DNA of 7,479 nt from Gammaproteobacteria bacterium (GTDB taxonomy: Bacteria > Pseudomonadota > Gammaproteobacteria > Enterobacterales > Kangiellaceae), in contig NVTT01000016.1 in assembly GCA_002401655.1 (NCBI GenBank), positions 36,140-43,618 of the forward strand, given 5' to 3'. The position numbers and the translations under genes are program-made. A model generated the notes under the pieces. The model worked only from the letters and a program-made list of their open reading frames with translations, did no database searches and was not told the origin of the DNA. Below, piece by piece: positions 1 to 6,210 of the stretch. How positions within the stretch are numbered: the first letter of the stretch is position 1; each line of letters starts with the position of its first letter.

Positions 1-1
1 G

Positions 2-865
2 CCTCATGTTGCTGGTGTTGTTGCGCTTTATTTACAAGATAACCCATCTGCAACACCTGCAACTGTGAACGCTGCAGTTGTTGGAAATGCAGTAAGCGGA
101 AAAATTAGTGATATAGCTGGTTCGCCTAATTTATTATTACAATCTGATTTTGGCACAACTGCTCCACCACCGCCTCCTCTAGAAGATGATGTTTTAGAAA
201 AAGGTGTTTCTAAAACAGGTTTAGCTGGAAATCGTTTAGATGAAACTTTTTATACGATGGAAGTTCCTGTTGGAGCAACTGAACTGAACTTTGATATGAG
301 CGGTGGAACCGGTGATGCTGATCTCTATGTGAAGTTTGGATCTGCGCCTACCACTAGCTCGTATGATTGTCGTCCATACCGAAGTGGAAATACCGAAAAT
401 TGTAATTTTGTAACCGCAAGTACAGGTACTTATCATGTAATGGTTCGTGCGTACTCTACATACAGCGATGTTTCTTTAGTTGGTGATTACACTCCAGCAA
501 GTGGTGGAGGAGGCGGTAGTGATACTTTCTTTGAAACGACTACAGATGTTGATATTCCTGATAACAATGTAACAGGCGTACGTGGTGACTTGATTGTAGA
601 TCATGCTGGTGAAGCAGGAACAATCGACATTCATGTTGATATTAAACATACCTATGTTGGTGATCTAAAAATCGAAATATTTGCACCGGACGGCGCAAGT
701 GCGGTTCTTAGAGATCAAACTGGAGGTTCTTCAAATGACATTGACGAAAACTATTCAATTAATGCCGGAATTCGTGATGCTACAGGTACATGGCAGTTAA
801 AAGTAAGTGATCATGCCGGAGCGGATGTTGGCTATATTGATAGTTGGTCAATTACTTTTGAGTAG
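2..865 (+). CDS. Secreted subtilisin-like serine protease (S8 family), C-terminal part with PPC and P domains; 5' end outside window
   Basis: The frame is open from base 2 and encodes 287 residues to a TAG at 863-865. It begins [12 protein letters not shown], the segment that directly follows the catalytic serine in subtilases (GTSMATPHVAG), so the serine lies four codons before the window and the Asp and His are further upstream. After the end of the catalytic domain come a five-proline linker (bases 164-178), a PPC-type domain (about 185-493; [10 protein letters not shown] core, two cysteines that could form a disulfide), a five-glycine linker (503-517) and a P-domain (about 524-862; [16 protein letters not shown] signature, ending [10 protein letters not shown]). 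Such proteases are exported and degrade extracellular protein; the PPC domain is often removed during maturation, and P-domains stabilise the enzyme or help bind substrate. The GTG at base 65 is not the start, because homology runs through it. Signal peptide and prodomain cannot be seen. The family is certain; the substrate is unknown. Confidence 0.93.
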   Translation, partial: PHVAGVVALYLQDNPSATPATVNAAVVGNAVSGKISDIAGSPNLLLQSDFGTTAPPPPPLEDDVLEKGVSKTGLAGNRLDETFYTMEVPVGATELNFDMSGGTGDADLYVKFGSAPTTSSYDCRPYRSGNTENCNFVTASTGTYHVMVRAYSTYSDVSLVGDYTPASGGGGGSDTFFETTTDVDIPDNNVTGVRGDLIVDHAGEAGTIDIHVDIKHTYVGDLKIEIFAPDGASAVLRDQTGGSSNDIDENYSINAGIRDATGTWQLKVSDHAGADVGYIDSWSITFE

Positions 866-898
866 AACTCAGTAGTAATTAAACTTCTTGAGATTGAT

Positions 899-930
899 AA
901 AAAAGAGATGACATTTGCCATCTCTTTTTT
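899..930. terminator. Bidirectional rho-independent terminator between convergent genes
   Basis: GAGATG (905-910) pairs with CATCTC (919-924) around an 8-base loop. The stem is extended by A-tract/T-tract pairing (899-904 with 925-930). The right T-run continues beyond 930 and serves the plus-strand protease gene. The left A-run reads as a U-tract on the minus strand and serves the nucleoid-protein gene, whose stop codon is 7 bases away. Confidence 0.88.
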
Positions 931-936
931 TTATTT

Positions 937-1947
937 TTATTCAGATTGTTTTTTTAAAAACTTCGCTAACTGAGCTTGCAGCGATTTAGGAACTTGCTTA
1001 AAAGTCAAACTACCAGACTCAGGATCAAAGGTAATATTTTCTCCCATTTGGTCAGAAGAAAAACTGATACTTAGATCTTTTTCTCGGCCATAAAATCTGA
1101 CATACTTTTTTAAACTATTTCTATGTGCGTAGATTTCTTCTTTGGGTTCTTCTTGATTACCTTTTACAAAATCAGAAAATTTCTTTGGTTCCTTTTCATT
1201 TAGCACGCCAGATAGCGCTTCAAAATTAACAGCGTTACCTTGCATGTCTTGTTCAACACAGTAATTAACAATCGAATGCTTGGTATTGTTTGCTTCTGTT
1301 TTTTCCAAGGTGTCGGCATATTGATCAACGATTTCTAAAAACTCATTGGTTTGATTTTGTAAGTTCACGCTTGAAACAAAACCAGTGGCATGAGTAAATG
1401 AATGAGAAAGGTTTTTATTACCTCGACTCATTTGTAGAGTCAAATATTGCTGCCAGTTTTCGACTTGCCATTGCGATATATCCAGTTTTAATACAAAAGA
1501 CTGTCGGCCCGTATCGATATATGCGAGATTGCCGACTTCAAGTTCACTATCTATATAATTGGCATCGCTGTGAAAAATCCAAAACAGGTATAAAAACTCT
1601 TGCTCCATTAACTCTTCAATCACAAATAATAAATGACTACTAAAAACCTCCTCGCTTTCATCACTAGATAGTTTCAAATGCTCTGATATTTTATGAGTCA
1701 TTGAAACAAAACCCAATTCACCTTTGTTTCTTTTGTCAATTAATCCAGGTAGTGGATTATCAGATTGAGCGGCATCAAAACAACCATATTGGCGAGTAGC
1801 ACTTTTTTGTAAGTTCTGTTTTAGCTGAACGAAAAGCGAAACTACGGCATCTTCGGCGGGTAATTCATCTTTATTGGTTTTTAAAGTTGAAGGTTTGTCG
1901 ATATTGTTTTTGCTAATTTGATGAATTATGCAGTGTTTAATAGCCAT
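937..1947 (-). CDS. ndpA: Nucleoid-associated protein, YejK/NdpA family
   Basis: The 336-residue product matches the E. coli YejK/NdpA family along its length (that protein is about 335 residues). Matching features are the N-terminal IxHQI segment, the central SHLLFVIEEL and YIDT..QSFVLKLDISQW regions, IVDQYADTLE with the following IVNYCVEQ, and the C-terminal LKKYVRFYG...LSISFSSDQMGENITFDPESGSLTFKQVPKSLQAQL block. Family members are cytoplasmic, associate with the nucleoid and bind DNA; their exact role is poorly known. The ATG at 1947 gives the expected N terminus, although only a poor Shine-Dalgarno sequence is visible in front of it. The gene is 110 bases downstream of the phosphodiesterase gene on the same strand, probably has its own promoter, and ends at the bidirectional terminator. 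Identity across the family is moderate but the architecture is clear. Confidence 0.88.
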   Translation of the reverse strand: MAIKHCIIHQISKNNIDKPSTLKTNKDELPAEDAVVSLFVQLKQNLQKSATRQYGCFDAAQSDNPLPGLIDKRNKGELGFVSMTHKISEHLKLSSDESEEVFSSHLLFVIEELMEQEFLYLFWIFHSDANYIDSELEVGNLAYIDTGRQSFVLKLDISQWQVENWQQYLTLQMSRGNKNLSHSFTHATGFVSSVNLQNQTNEFLEIVDQYADTLEKTEANNTKHSIVNYCVEQDMQGNAVNFEALSGVLNEKEPKKFSDFVKGNQEEPKEEIYAHRNSLKKYVRFYGREKDLSISFSSDQMGENITFDPESGSLTFKQVPKSLQAQLAKFLKKQSE

Positions 1948-2015
1948 TTATTGTCCGGGTAAAGTTATAGAGTAGGGTAGGTGTAAATAAGTTGGGCGCG
2001 CTAGGCGCTTGTACT

Positions 2016-2045
2016 AGAATACAGCACGAGTGTAGGAACAAGCAA
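2016..2045 (-). promoter_or_regulatory. Possible sigma70-type promoter for the ndpA-like gene
   Basis: Reading the minus strand, TTGCTT (2045-2040) and TATTCT (2021-2016) are separated by 18 bases, giving a leader of roughly 60 bases before the ATG at 1947. Both boxes only partly match consensus and the region is AT-rich, so this is a candidate. Without a promoter here the gene would depend on read-through from the phosphodiesterase gene. Confidence 0.28.
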
Positions 2046-2057
2046 TCAAGATGTATG

Positions 2058-3311
2058 TCATTTAATTATCGGCTTTAGTACATCTAGCCTACCATCAATA
2101 TTTGTTGGCATTGGTAAATCTAACAAATAATTAAGTAATGGAAATACATGAATATTGTCAAACGCTGGTATGGTTAAACCGCTTTTAAAGTCGGGGCCAT
2201 TTGCAACAAAAAAAGCTCCCATCTCGGGAAGTAAATTAGGATCATATCCATGCATACCTTTTGAATAATGCTCCGATTTATCATCTTTTACAAAAATTGC
2301 TGGTGCGATTGCTTCAACAATAATATCTGCAATTCTGTCATTGTTGAAATAGTGAGTGTTTTTGGGTAAATCTTCTTTTAAATAGGCAATGTAACGACCG
2401 TCACTTTTATTGTTTAATCTCTTTACATGTTGGCTTAATTTTTTTATTGAGGGTTTATTTTTGGCATAAACCATTAACTGAGTTGTTCCATTGATGACTC
2501 TATAGTTTGAAAAATCGTCAAGCTTTGTCCAATTCATTTTTTCTCCATTGCTAATATCTATCATTCCATGATCGGATACGACCACTAGATTAACTTGGAT
2601 TTTAAGCTCATTTTCTATACGTTTTTTTAAATTACCCAAGTGGCGGTCAACTTCAATGACTGCTTTCCTTACTTGATCAGAATCCGGGCCAAATCTATGG
2701 CCTTTATCATCCACTAATGAAAAGTAACTGGTAATAAATTTAGGGCGAATGTTTTCTGGTAGTTTCAGCCAACTAACAATTTGATTAATTCTTTCTCCAT
2801 ACGGAGTCTTTTTATTATACTTATATGAATAGCTGGCAGAAATTCCTTCCAACTTAGAATCAGATTCGGGCCAAAAATAACTAGCGGATTTCACTCCATG
2901 TCTTTCAGCGTGGATCCATAGCGGAGTGCCTTGCATCCATTTAGGATTATCAAAAGCTTTACCCATTCGATAGATATCATTTATCGATTCATCAAAAAAA
3001 CTATTATGGACAATGCCATGATTTTTTGGATACATTCCAGTTACAAGTGTTATATGGTTTGGGAAGGTTTTAGAAGGATAAATGGGATTCATTTTTTCGG
3101 CTTGAACGCCGTTCTTTATCAAAGATAGTAAGGTGGGTGGCTGATATTTCTCTATATAATCATACCTAAAACCATCAATAGAGATTAGTATTAAAGGCGT
3201 AGATTTCTTATTATACGAATTCAGATTAGACGAATTTGCCGTACTGATTGATAAAGCAAAAAGAAATGCTAGTAGCGTCAAATTAGTTATTTTTGTCAAG
3301 GTTAAATTCAT
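2058..3311 (-). CDS. Exported type I phosphodiesterase/nucleotide pyrophosphatase (NPP-like, alkaline phosphatase superfamily)
   Basis: This 417-residue protein has an N-terminal signal peptide (hydrophobic about residues 9-25) and a complete NPP catalytic domain. By comparison with human NPP1 I assign zinc ligand D46 (ISIDGFRYD), the nucleophile T82 in PSKTFPNH, oxyanion-binding N103 (HGIVHN), D201 and H205 (DDKGH), D247/H248 (VVSDHGM) and H354 (MHGYDP), so both metal sites look intact. The family hydrolyses phosphodiester or pyrophosphate bonds of nucleotides, nucleotide sugars or lipid head groups, here probably in the periplasm or at the surface. The substrate cannot be read from sequence. 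AAGAGA lies 7 bases before the ATG. The stop of the barrel-protein gene is 45 bases upstream, so the two are probably co-transcribed. No convincing hairpin terminator follows the gene. Confidence 0.92.
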   Translation of the reverse strand: MNLTLTKITNLTLLAFLFALSISTANSSNLNSYNKKSTPLILISIDGFRYDYIEKYQPPTLLSLIKNGVQAEKMNPIYPSKTFPNHITLVTGMYPKNHGIVHNSFFDESINDIYRMGKAFDNPKWMQGTPLWIHAERHGVKSASYFWPESDSKLEGISASYSYKYNKKTPYGERINQIVSWLKLPENIRPKFITSYFSLVDDKGHRFGPDSDQVRKAVIEVDRHLGNLKKRIENELKIQVNLVVVSDHGMIDISNGEKMNWTKLDDFSNYRVINGTTQLMVYAKNKPSIKKLSQHVKRLNNKSDGRYIAYLKEDLPKNTHYFNNDRIADIIVEAIAPAIFVKDDKSEHYSKGMHGYDPNLLPEMGAFFVANGPDFKSGLTIPAFDNIHVFPLLNYLLDLPMPTNIDGRLDVLKPIIK

Positions 3312-3356
3312 ACAAGTTTCTCTTTTTTGTTTTTAACAAATAATGCGATAGTTTAT

Positions 3357-4331
3357 CTATCGTTCCAATTTAATTTCAAACCGAAATTTTATCGATGGAA
3401 CAAAATTCCCTTCTGTTTGTTCAATTGATTTAACATATGAATAGGCTGGTTCAATTTCAAAAAACAACCAGTCAATTTCTGTTTTCATTCTATATCTTAG
3501 TGACAATCTATATTCTGAAACATCCCAGTCAAGTTCAGTTTCACCATTTGCGCTAAGTTGGTAGGCTATCCATTTTTCATCACTTAGCTGGTCTACAATG
3601 GCAATACCGGTAGACCATTCGTTTCCGCGTGTTTTCTCCGCCCGTAGAAAAAAATATCCCCATCTAAATAGTCGAGTGGGTGAAATTGTTTTATTTAATT
3701 TTATTTTTGTCGATAATCCTGTACCGTCTTCTTCTTTCCATATTAAATAATTATAGTTTTTGATTGACAGTGTTTCAGATTTATACGCTTGAAATGTATG
3801 GCGTGCAAAGCTAAATGGTTTTAATCCAGATCCTAATCCGACTCTAAAATCAAATTTCGAGCGACTATAAATATCAGTTTCATAATTGAGTGCTGCCGAA
3901 GAGTTACTTGACCTATCTGAAATTGTTTCTAAATCGGTACTATCATCGGGGCCACTTCCACCTTCTTTTTGCTCATTGCTAAGGATTAAGCTCACTCGAT
4001 TACTCAGTTGTGGTAAGCGAACTTTAGCTTTAATTTTTAAGCGATAAGCGGGACTATCGCCTTCTCTAAAAATAAAATCATTTCTTAACCTTAAATAATC
4101 AAAATCGGCATCCTCTAATTCTTCTGATTGCCCAAAAAAACTATCAACCCAATTAGCAAAGCCAACAGCTGATTGATAGACAAACTCTCTTGTTTCAGTA
4201 GTTGGGTCTTCCGAAGTCTCATCTACCTTAGTTGGTGTTCCATCTATTTCGTCTTTATCATTACTTTCAATGGCAAAAGTATTAAATGAAACACTAAAAT
4301 AAAGTATCGTTAATATCCGTTTGTATTTCAT
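3357..4331 (-). CDS. Signal-peptide protein of unknown function, probable outer-membrane beta-barrel
   Basis: I do not recognise a named family. The 324-residue product starts with a signal peptide (KYKR, hydrophobic stretch, cleavage likely after A20 in NTFA). A low-complexity acidic/threonine-rich segment follows (about 22-49), then a short aromatic segment (FANWVDSFFG, 58-67). From about residue 75 to the end the chain alternates polar and hydrophobic or aromatic residues in short strands split by polar turns rich in Gly, Asp, Ser and Asn (for example YRLKIKAKVRLP, FDFRVGLGSG, YRLSLRYRMKTE, WLFFEIEPAYSYV, SIKFRFEIKLER). This pattern suits a small outer-membrane barrel, although the last residue is Arg and not the usual aromatic. 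It sits 58 bases after the peroxidase gene and 45 bases before the phosphodiesterase gene. A GGA beside the ATG and another about 12 bases upstream are the only ribosome-binding signals. It could instead be a periplasmic beta-rich protein. Confidence 0.72.
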   Translation of the reverse strand: MKYKRILTILYFSVSFNTFAIESNDKDEIDGTPTKVDETSEDPTTETREFVYQSAVGFANWVDSFFGQSEELEDADFDYLRLRNDFIFREGDSPAYRLKIKAKVRLPQLSNRVSLILSNEQKEGGSGPDDSTDLETISDRSSNSSAALNYETDIYSRSKFDFRVGLGSGLKPFSFARHTFQAYKSETLSIKNYNYLIWKEEDGTGLSTKIKLNKTISPTRLFRWGYFFLRAEKTRGNEWSTGIAIVDQLSDEKWIAYQLSANGETELDWDVSEYRLSLRYRMKTEIDWLFFEIEPAYSYVKSIEQTEGNFVPSIKFRFEIKLER

Positions 4332-4389
4332 TCCGATAATTCCATTCGGCTAATATTTGTGGTCGGTTAACATAAAATATAAGGTTGGG

Positions 4390-4872
4390 CTAAAGTAATG
4401 ATTCTATGTGTTGACTAATCGCTGATGGTTTATCTTTTGGAGCAAAGCGTTTAACGACTTCGCCCTTTTTATTAATTAAAAATTTTGTGAAATTCCATTT
4501 AACGCCCTTTGAACCCAAAATTCCAGGTGCTTCAGATTTCATAAAATCATATATTGGAGTCGTATTGTCACCATTGACTTCTACTTTTTCAAATAGAGGA
4601 AAACTTGTTTGGTAGGTTAAATCACAAAAGGTCTGAATAGCTTCACCATCACCAGGCTCTTGACCACCAAATTGGTTACAGGGAAAACCTAGTACGCTAA
4701 AGCCTTTTTCAGCATAGTCTTTTTGTAATTTTTCTAAACCTTCATACTGGGGTGTAAATCCACATTTACTGGCGGTATTTACAATGAGTAATACTTTATC
4801 TTTGTAGTCAGACATAGACACAGGGTTACCTTTAATATCATTACATTCAAATTGGTAAATTGAGTTTGTCAT
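4390..4872 (-). CDS. Glutathione peroxidase family protein, cysteine type (probably thioredoxin-dependent thiol peroxidase)
   Basis: The full-length 160-residue product carries the family signatures NTASKCGFTPQYEGLE, LGFPCNQFGGQEPG and VKWNFTKFL. The catalytic set is C37, Q71, W126 and N127. C37 is encoded by TGT, so this is not a selenoprotein. A second cysteine, C83 (QTFCDLTY), sits where yeast Gpx3 has its resolving cysteine (C82), which suggests a 2-Cys cycle reduced by thioredoxin more than by glutathione. The enzyme reduces hydrogen peroxide and organic or lipid hydroperoxides. No signal peptide is seen, so it should be cytoplasmic. AAAGGA (4886-4881) stands 8 bases before the ATG, a good ribosome-binding site. 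The gene follows the LysR gene by 65 bases on the same strand, so the regulator may control it or share its transcript. E. coli BtuE is a relative, but orthology is not certain. Confidence 0.95.
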   Translation of the reverse strand: MTNSIYQFECNDIKGNPVSMSDYKDKVLLIVNTASKCGFTPQYEGLEKLQKDYAEKGFSVLGFPCNQFGGQEPGDGEAIQTFCDLTYQTSFPLFEKVEVNGDNTTPIYDFMKSEAPGILGSKGVKWNFTKFLINKKGEVVKRFAPKDKPSAISQHIESLL

Positions 4873-4937
4873 TAATATGGTCCTTTGTCGGTTTTAGAGC
4901 TTGATTGGCAACGGGGAATAGTTTTAACGTAAAGCTT

Positions 4938-5822
4938 TTAGTCTATTGAGTCTAACAGTAATTGTATAAACATTTTACCGGTTTTTCCAAGTGATTTATC
5001 CGCTCGCCACACTAAATGGGGAGTAAAGCTAAATCGCGAATCAGCAATATAATTAACTTCGAGTAATTTTCCTTGTTGGATCTCATCCGCAACAAGATAG
5101 CGTGGCATCCAGCCAAATCCAATACCTTGTAAAAGGGCTAGTTTTTTGCTCTTAAAATCACTCAAATAAAATAGGCGCTCCCCACCAAAATGCATATGCT
5201 CAACATCGTAAAGCGCTTGATTGCTTGAGTCATGGACACTCAGCTCTATATATTGTTGAAGTTGATTAATGTCGACGTTAGTTAAGTTTGCAAGTGGATG
5301 CTGACTACTCACACATAAGAGGCATTCTACTTCAGGAAGCTTTTTAACGCTAAGTTGTGTTGAGTGTTGAAACTCTTTTACAATCATTAGATCCGCTTTA
5401 TTTTGTTCAAAACGATGTTGAACACCGCCTAAATATTCCATTGTTAAGGATATTTTTGTAGGAACATCTTCTTCTATCAAAGATTTAATCACCTTCATTA
5501 TTGGCGAGATATCTAAAATGCCATCAACAACCACTTCAAAACTAGGCTCCCACTCTTGATTAAGTTGCTTTGCCAATATTTCAATGTTTTCAGCCTGAGC
5601 GAGTAAACGCTTGCCTTCACTCAGTATCGCTTTACCTTCAGGGGTTAAAACTGCTCGATATTCAGTTCTATCAAAAATCGTCAAATTGAGAGAGTTTTCT
5701 AGTTTTCTGATTTGGTAACTGACTGCAGATTGCGCGCGATGGAGGGATTTAGAGGCGGCCGAAAAGCTACCTTCTTCTACGATGGTATTGAGTACGCGGA
5801 TAGAGTCTAGATCGAGTTTCAT
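4938..5822 (-). CDS. LysR-family transcriptional regulator
   Basis: The 294-residue length is typical of LysR regulators. The N-terminal winged helix-turn-helix covers about residues 4-62, with GSFSAASKSLHRAQSAVSYQIRKLE (recognition helix about 30-42) and IFDRTEYRAVLTPEGK. A linker helix (about 63-90) leads to a periplasmic-binding-protein-like effector domain from about residue 93. The linker ending in a QEWEPSF segment and the overall spacing resemble the E. coli YhaJ-type branch; this is an impression from memory. The ligand is unknown. The ATG at 5822 gives the normal family N terminus, though no clear Shine-Dalgarno sequence precedes it. The gene is divergent from typA across a 479-base gap and lies directly upstream of the peroxidase gene in the same direction. 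LysR regulators often control adjacent or divergent genes, so the peroxidase and its downstream genes are the obvious candidate targets. Confidence 0.94.
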   Translation of the reverse strand: MKLDLDSIRVLNTIVEEGSFSAASKSLHRAQSAVSYQIRKLENSLNLTIFDRTEYRAVLTPEGKAILSEGKRLLAQAENIEILAKQLNQEWEPSFEVVVDGILDISPIMKVIKSLIEEDVPTKISLTMEYLGGVQHRFEQNKADLMIVKEFQHSTQLSVKKLPEVECLLCVSSQHPLANLTNVDINQLQQYIELSVHDSSNQALYDVEHMHFGGERLFYLSDFKSKKLALLQGIGFGWMPRYLVADEIQQGKLLEVNYIADSRFSFTPHLVWRADKSLGKTGKMFIQLLLDSID

Positions 5823-5880
5823 GGCTAAGTTGTCAGTTTGGTAAGGATATAAAGCATTTTTAATAGAATATCACAGAAAC

Positions 5881-5903
5881 CTGATGATTTTTTTCACCAA
5901 AAA
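5881..5903 (+). repeat. Direct repeat copy 1 (pair with 6173-6194)
   Basis: The unit is CTGATGA, a run of seven T, CACC and five A. It is identical to copy 2 except for one extra T, and similarity fades beyond the A-run. The unit contains an imperfect dyad (TGATGA and TCACCA around the T-run), so it could be a protein-binding site; it also overlaps a possible -35 box. Confidence 0.8.
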
Positions 5904-5920
5904 TAAAACTTTAGTATTCT
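5893..5920 (+). promoter_or_regulatory. Possible promoter reading toward typA
   Basis: TTCACC (5893-5898) and TATTCT (5915-5920) are 16 bases apart, each matching consensus at four of six positions. Transcription would start near 5927, just before the hairpin at 5946, and would include the small reading frame at 6081. The second repeat copy has TTCACC but no -10 box at the matching distance. This is a candidate only. Confidence 0.25.
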
Positions 5921-5945
5921 AATTCTCGAAACAGGGCACTTAATT

Positions 5946-5989
5946 ATATGGCTCTTCAGCAGAATTAGTTGGAATCAATTAGGCCATAT
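5946..5989 (+). other. Predicted RNA hairpin in the typA upstream region
   Basis: ATATGGC (5946-5952) pairs perfectly with GCCATAT (5983-5989). Inside, TAGTTG (5966-5971) pairs with CAATTA (5976-5981), with one G-U pair and a GAAT loop. The left side carries a bulge of about 13 bases. No T-run follows directly, so it is unlikely to be a simple terminator. Confidence 0.4.
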
Positions 5990-6080
5990 TTTCCCAGATT
6001 TATTAGAGACGAGCGAAAAGAGGGAAACAACGAGCTAGACATTGAAAAACCACGTACTTCTTTGGAGGAGCAAACAACGA

Positions 6081-6128
6081 ATGTACTTTAATTTGGCTAT
6101 CTTAAGCAAAGTTATCTGTTTTGCTTAA
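6081..6128 (+). CDS. Possible 15-residue peptide gene or leader peptide
   Basis: The ATG is preceded by GGAGGAG (6064-6070), the strongest Shine-Dalgarno match in the window, ending 10 bases before the start, slightly long but usable. The frame encodes MYFNLAILSKVICFA and stops at TAA. The peptide is hydrophobic with a single Lys. Codons 8-10 (TTA AGC AAA) and the last two codons plus stop (TTT GCT TAA) form the two arms of a perfect 9-bp inverted repeat, so translation and folding would compete. It could be a leader peptide, a tiny membrane peptide or chance. There is no homology support and typA lies 173 bases further on. Confidence 0.3.
   Translation: MYFNLAILSKVICFA
6102..6128 (+). repeat. 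Perfect 9-bp inverted repeat (hairpin)
   Basis: TTAAGCAAA (6102-6110) and TTTGCTTAA (6120-6128) are exact inverted copies around a 9-base loop. The right arm ends on the stop codon of the small reading frame. It is not followed directly by a T-run; the next T-rich stretch begins after a second weak stem (AAACC 6134-6138 with GGTTT 6147-6151), so a weak two-part terminator is possible but not convincing. Confidence 0.6.
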
Positions 6129-6172
6129 ACATTAAACCGTTTTTATGGTTTTTCCTTCTTTTTCATTGTGAT

Positions 6173-6194
6173 CTGATGATTTTTTCACCAAAAA
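6173..6194 (+). repeat. Direct repeat copy 2 (pair with 5881-5903)
   Basis: The unit is CTGATGA, six T, CACC and five A, in the same orientation as copy 1 and 292 bases further on. It is bracketed by CATTGT (6164-6169) and ACAATG (6194-6199), an inverted pair absent from copy 1. Confidence 0.8.
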
Positions 6195-6197
6195 CAA

Positions 6198-6210
6198 TGC
6201 TTTCAAAGCA
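6198..6210. repeat. 13-base palindrome upstream of typA
   Basis: TGCTTT and AAAGCA are exact inverted copies around a single C. The element lies just after repeat copy 2 and about 90 bases before the typA start, a reasonable place for an operator or promoter-proximal site. Chance is not excluded. Confidence 0.35.

Noticed and set aside
65..67. GTG as the start of a separate 266-residue gene
   Set aside because: The frame stays open to base 2 and the upstream codons encode the conserved subtilase segment [12 protein letters not shown], so this is the interior of a longer gene.
236..436. 66-codon minus-strand frame
   Set aside because: It lies opposite the clear PPC domain of the protease and has no recognisable protein features.
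1398..1643. 81-codon plus-strand frame
   Set aside because: Antisense shadow of the YejK/NdpA-like gene; no family resemblance or ribosome-binding context.
1994..2010. GC-rich GCGC...GCGC stretch as a terminator for the phosphodiesterase gene
   Set aside because: Only a 4-bp stem forms and no U-tract follows on the minus strand.
2931..3128. 65-codon plus-strand frame
   Set aside because: Antisense to the conserved NPP catalytic region including the nucleophile motif; a shadow.
4762..4764. Possible selenocysteine codon in the peroxidase
   Set aside because: The catalytic codon reads TGT on the minus strand, an ordinary cysteine, and no SECIS-like hairpin is needed.
5882..5887. TGATGA as a C-box of a C/D-type guide RNA
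   Set aside because: There is no D box or paired C'/D' arrangement, and such RNAs are not found in bacteria.
5881..6194. CRISPR array or insertion sequence based on the direct repeats
   Set aside because: There are only two copies with 269 bases between, no regular spacers, no transposase, and no terminal inverted repeats.
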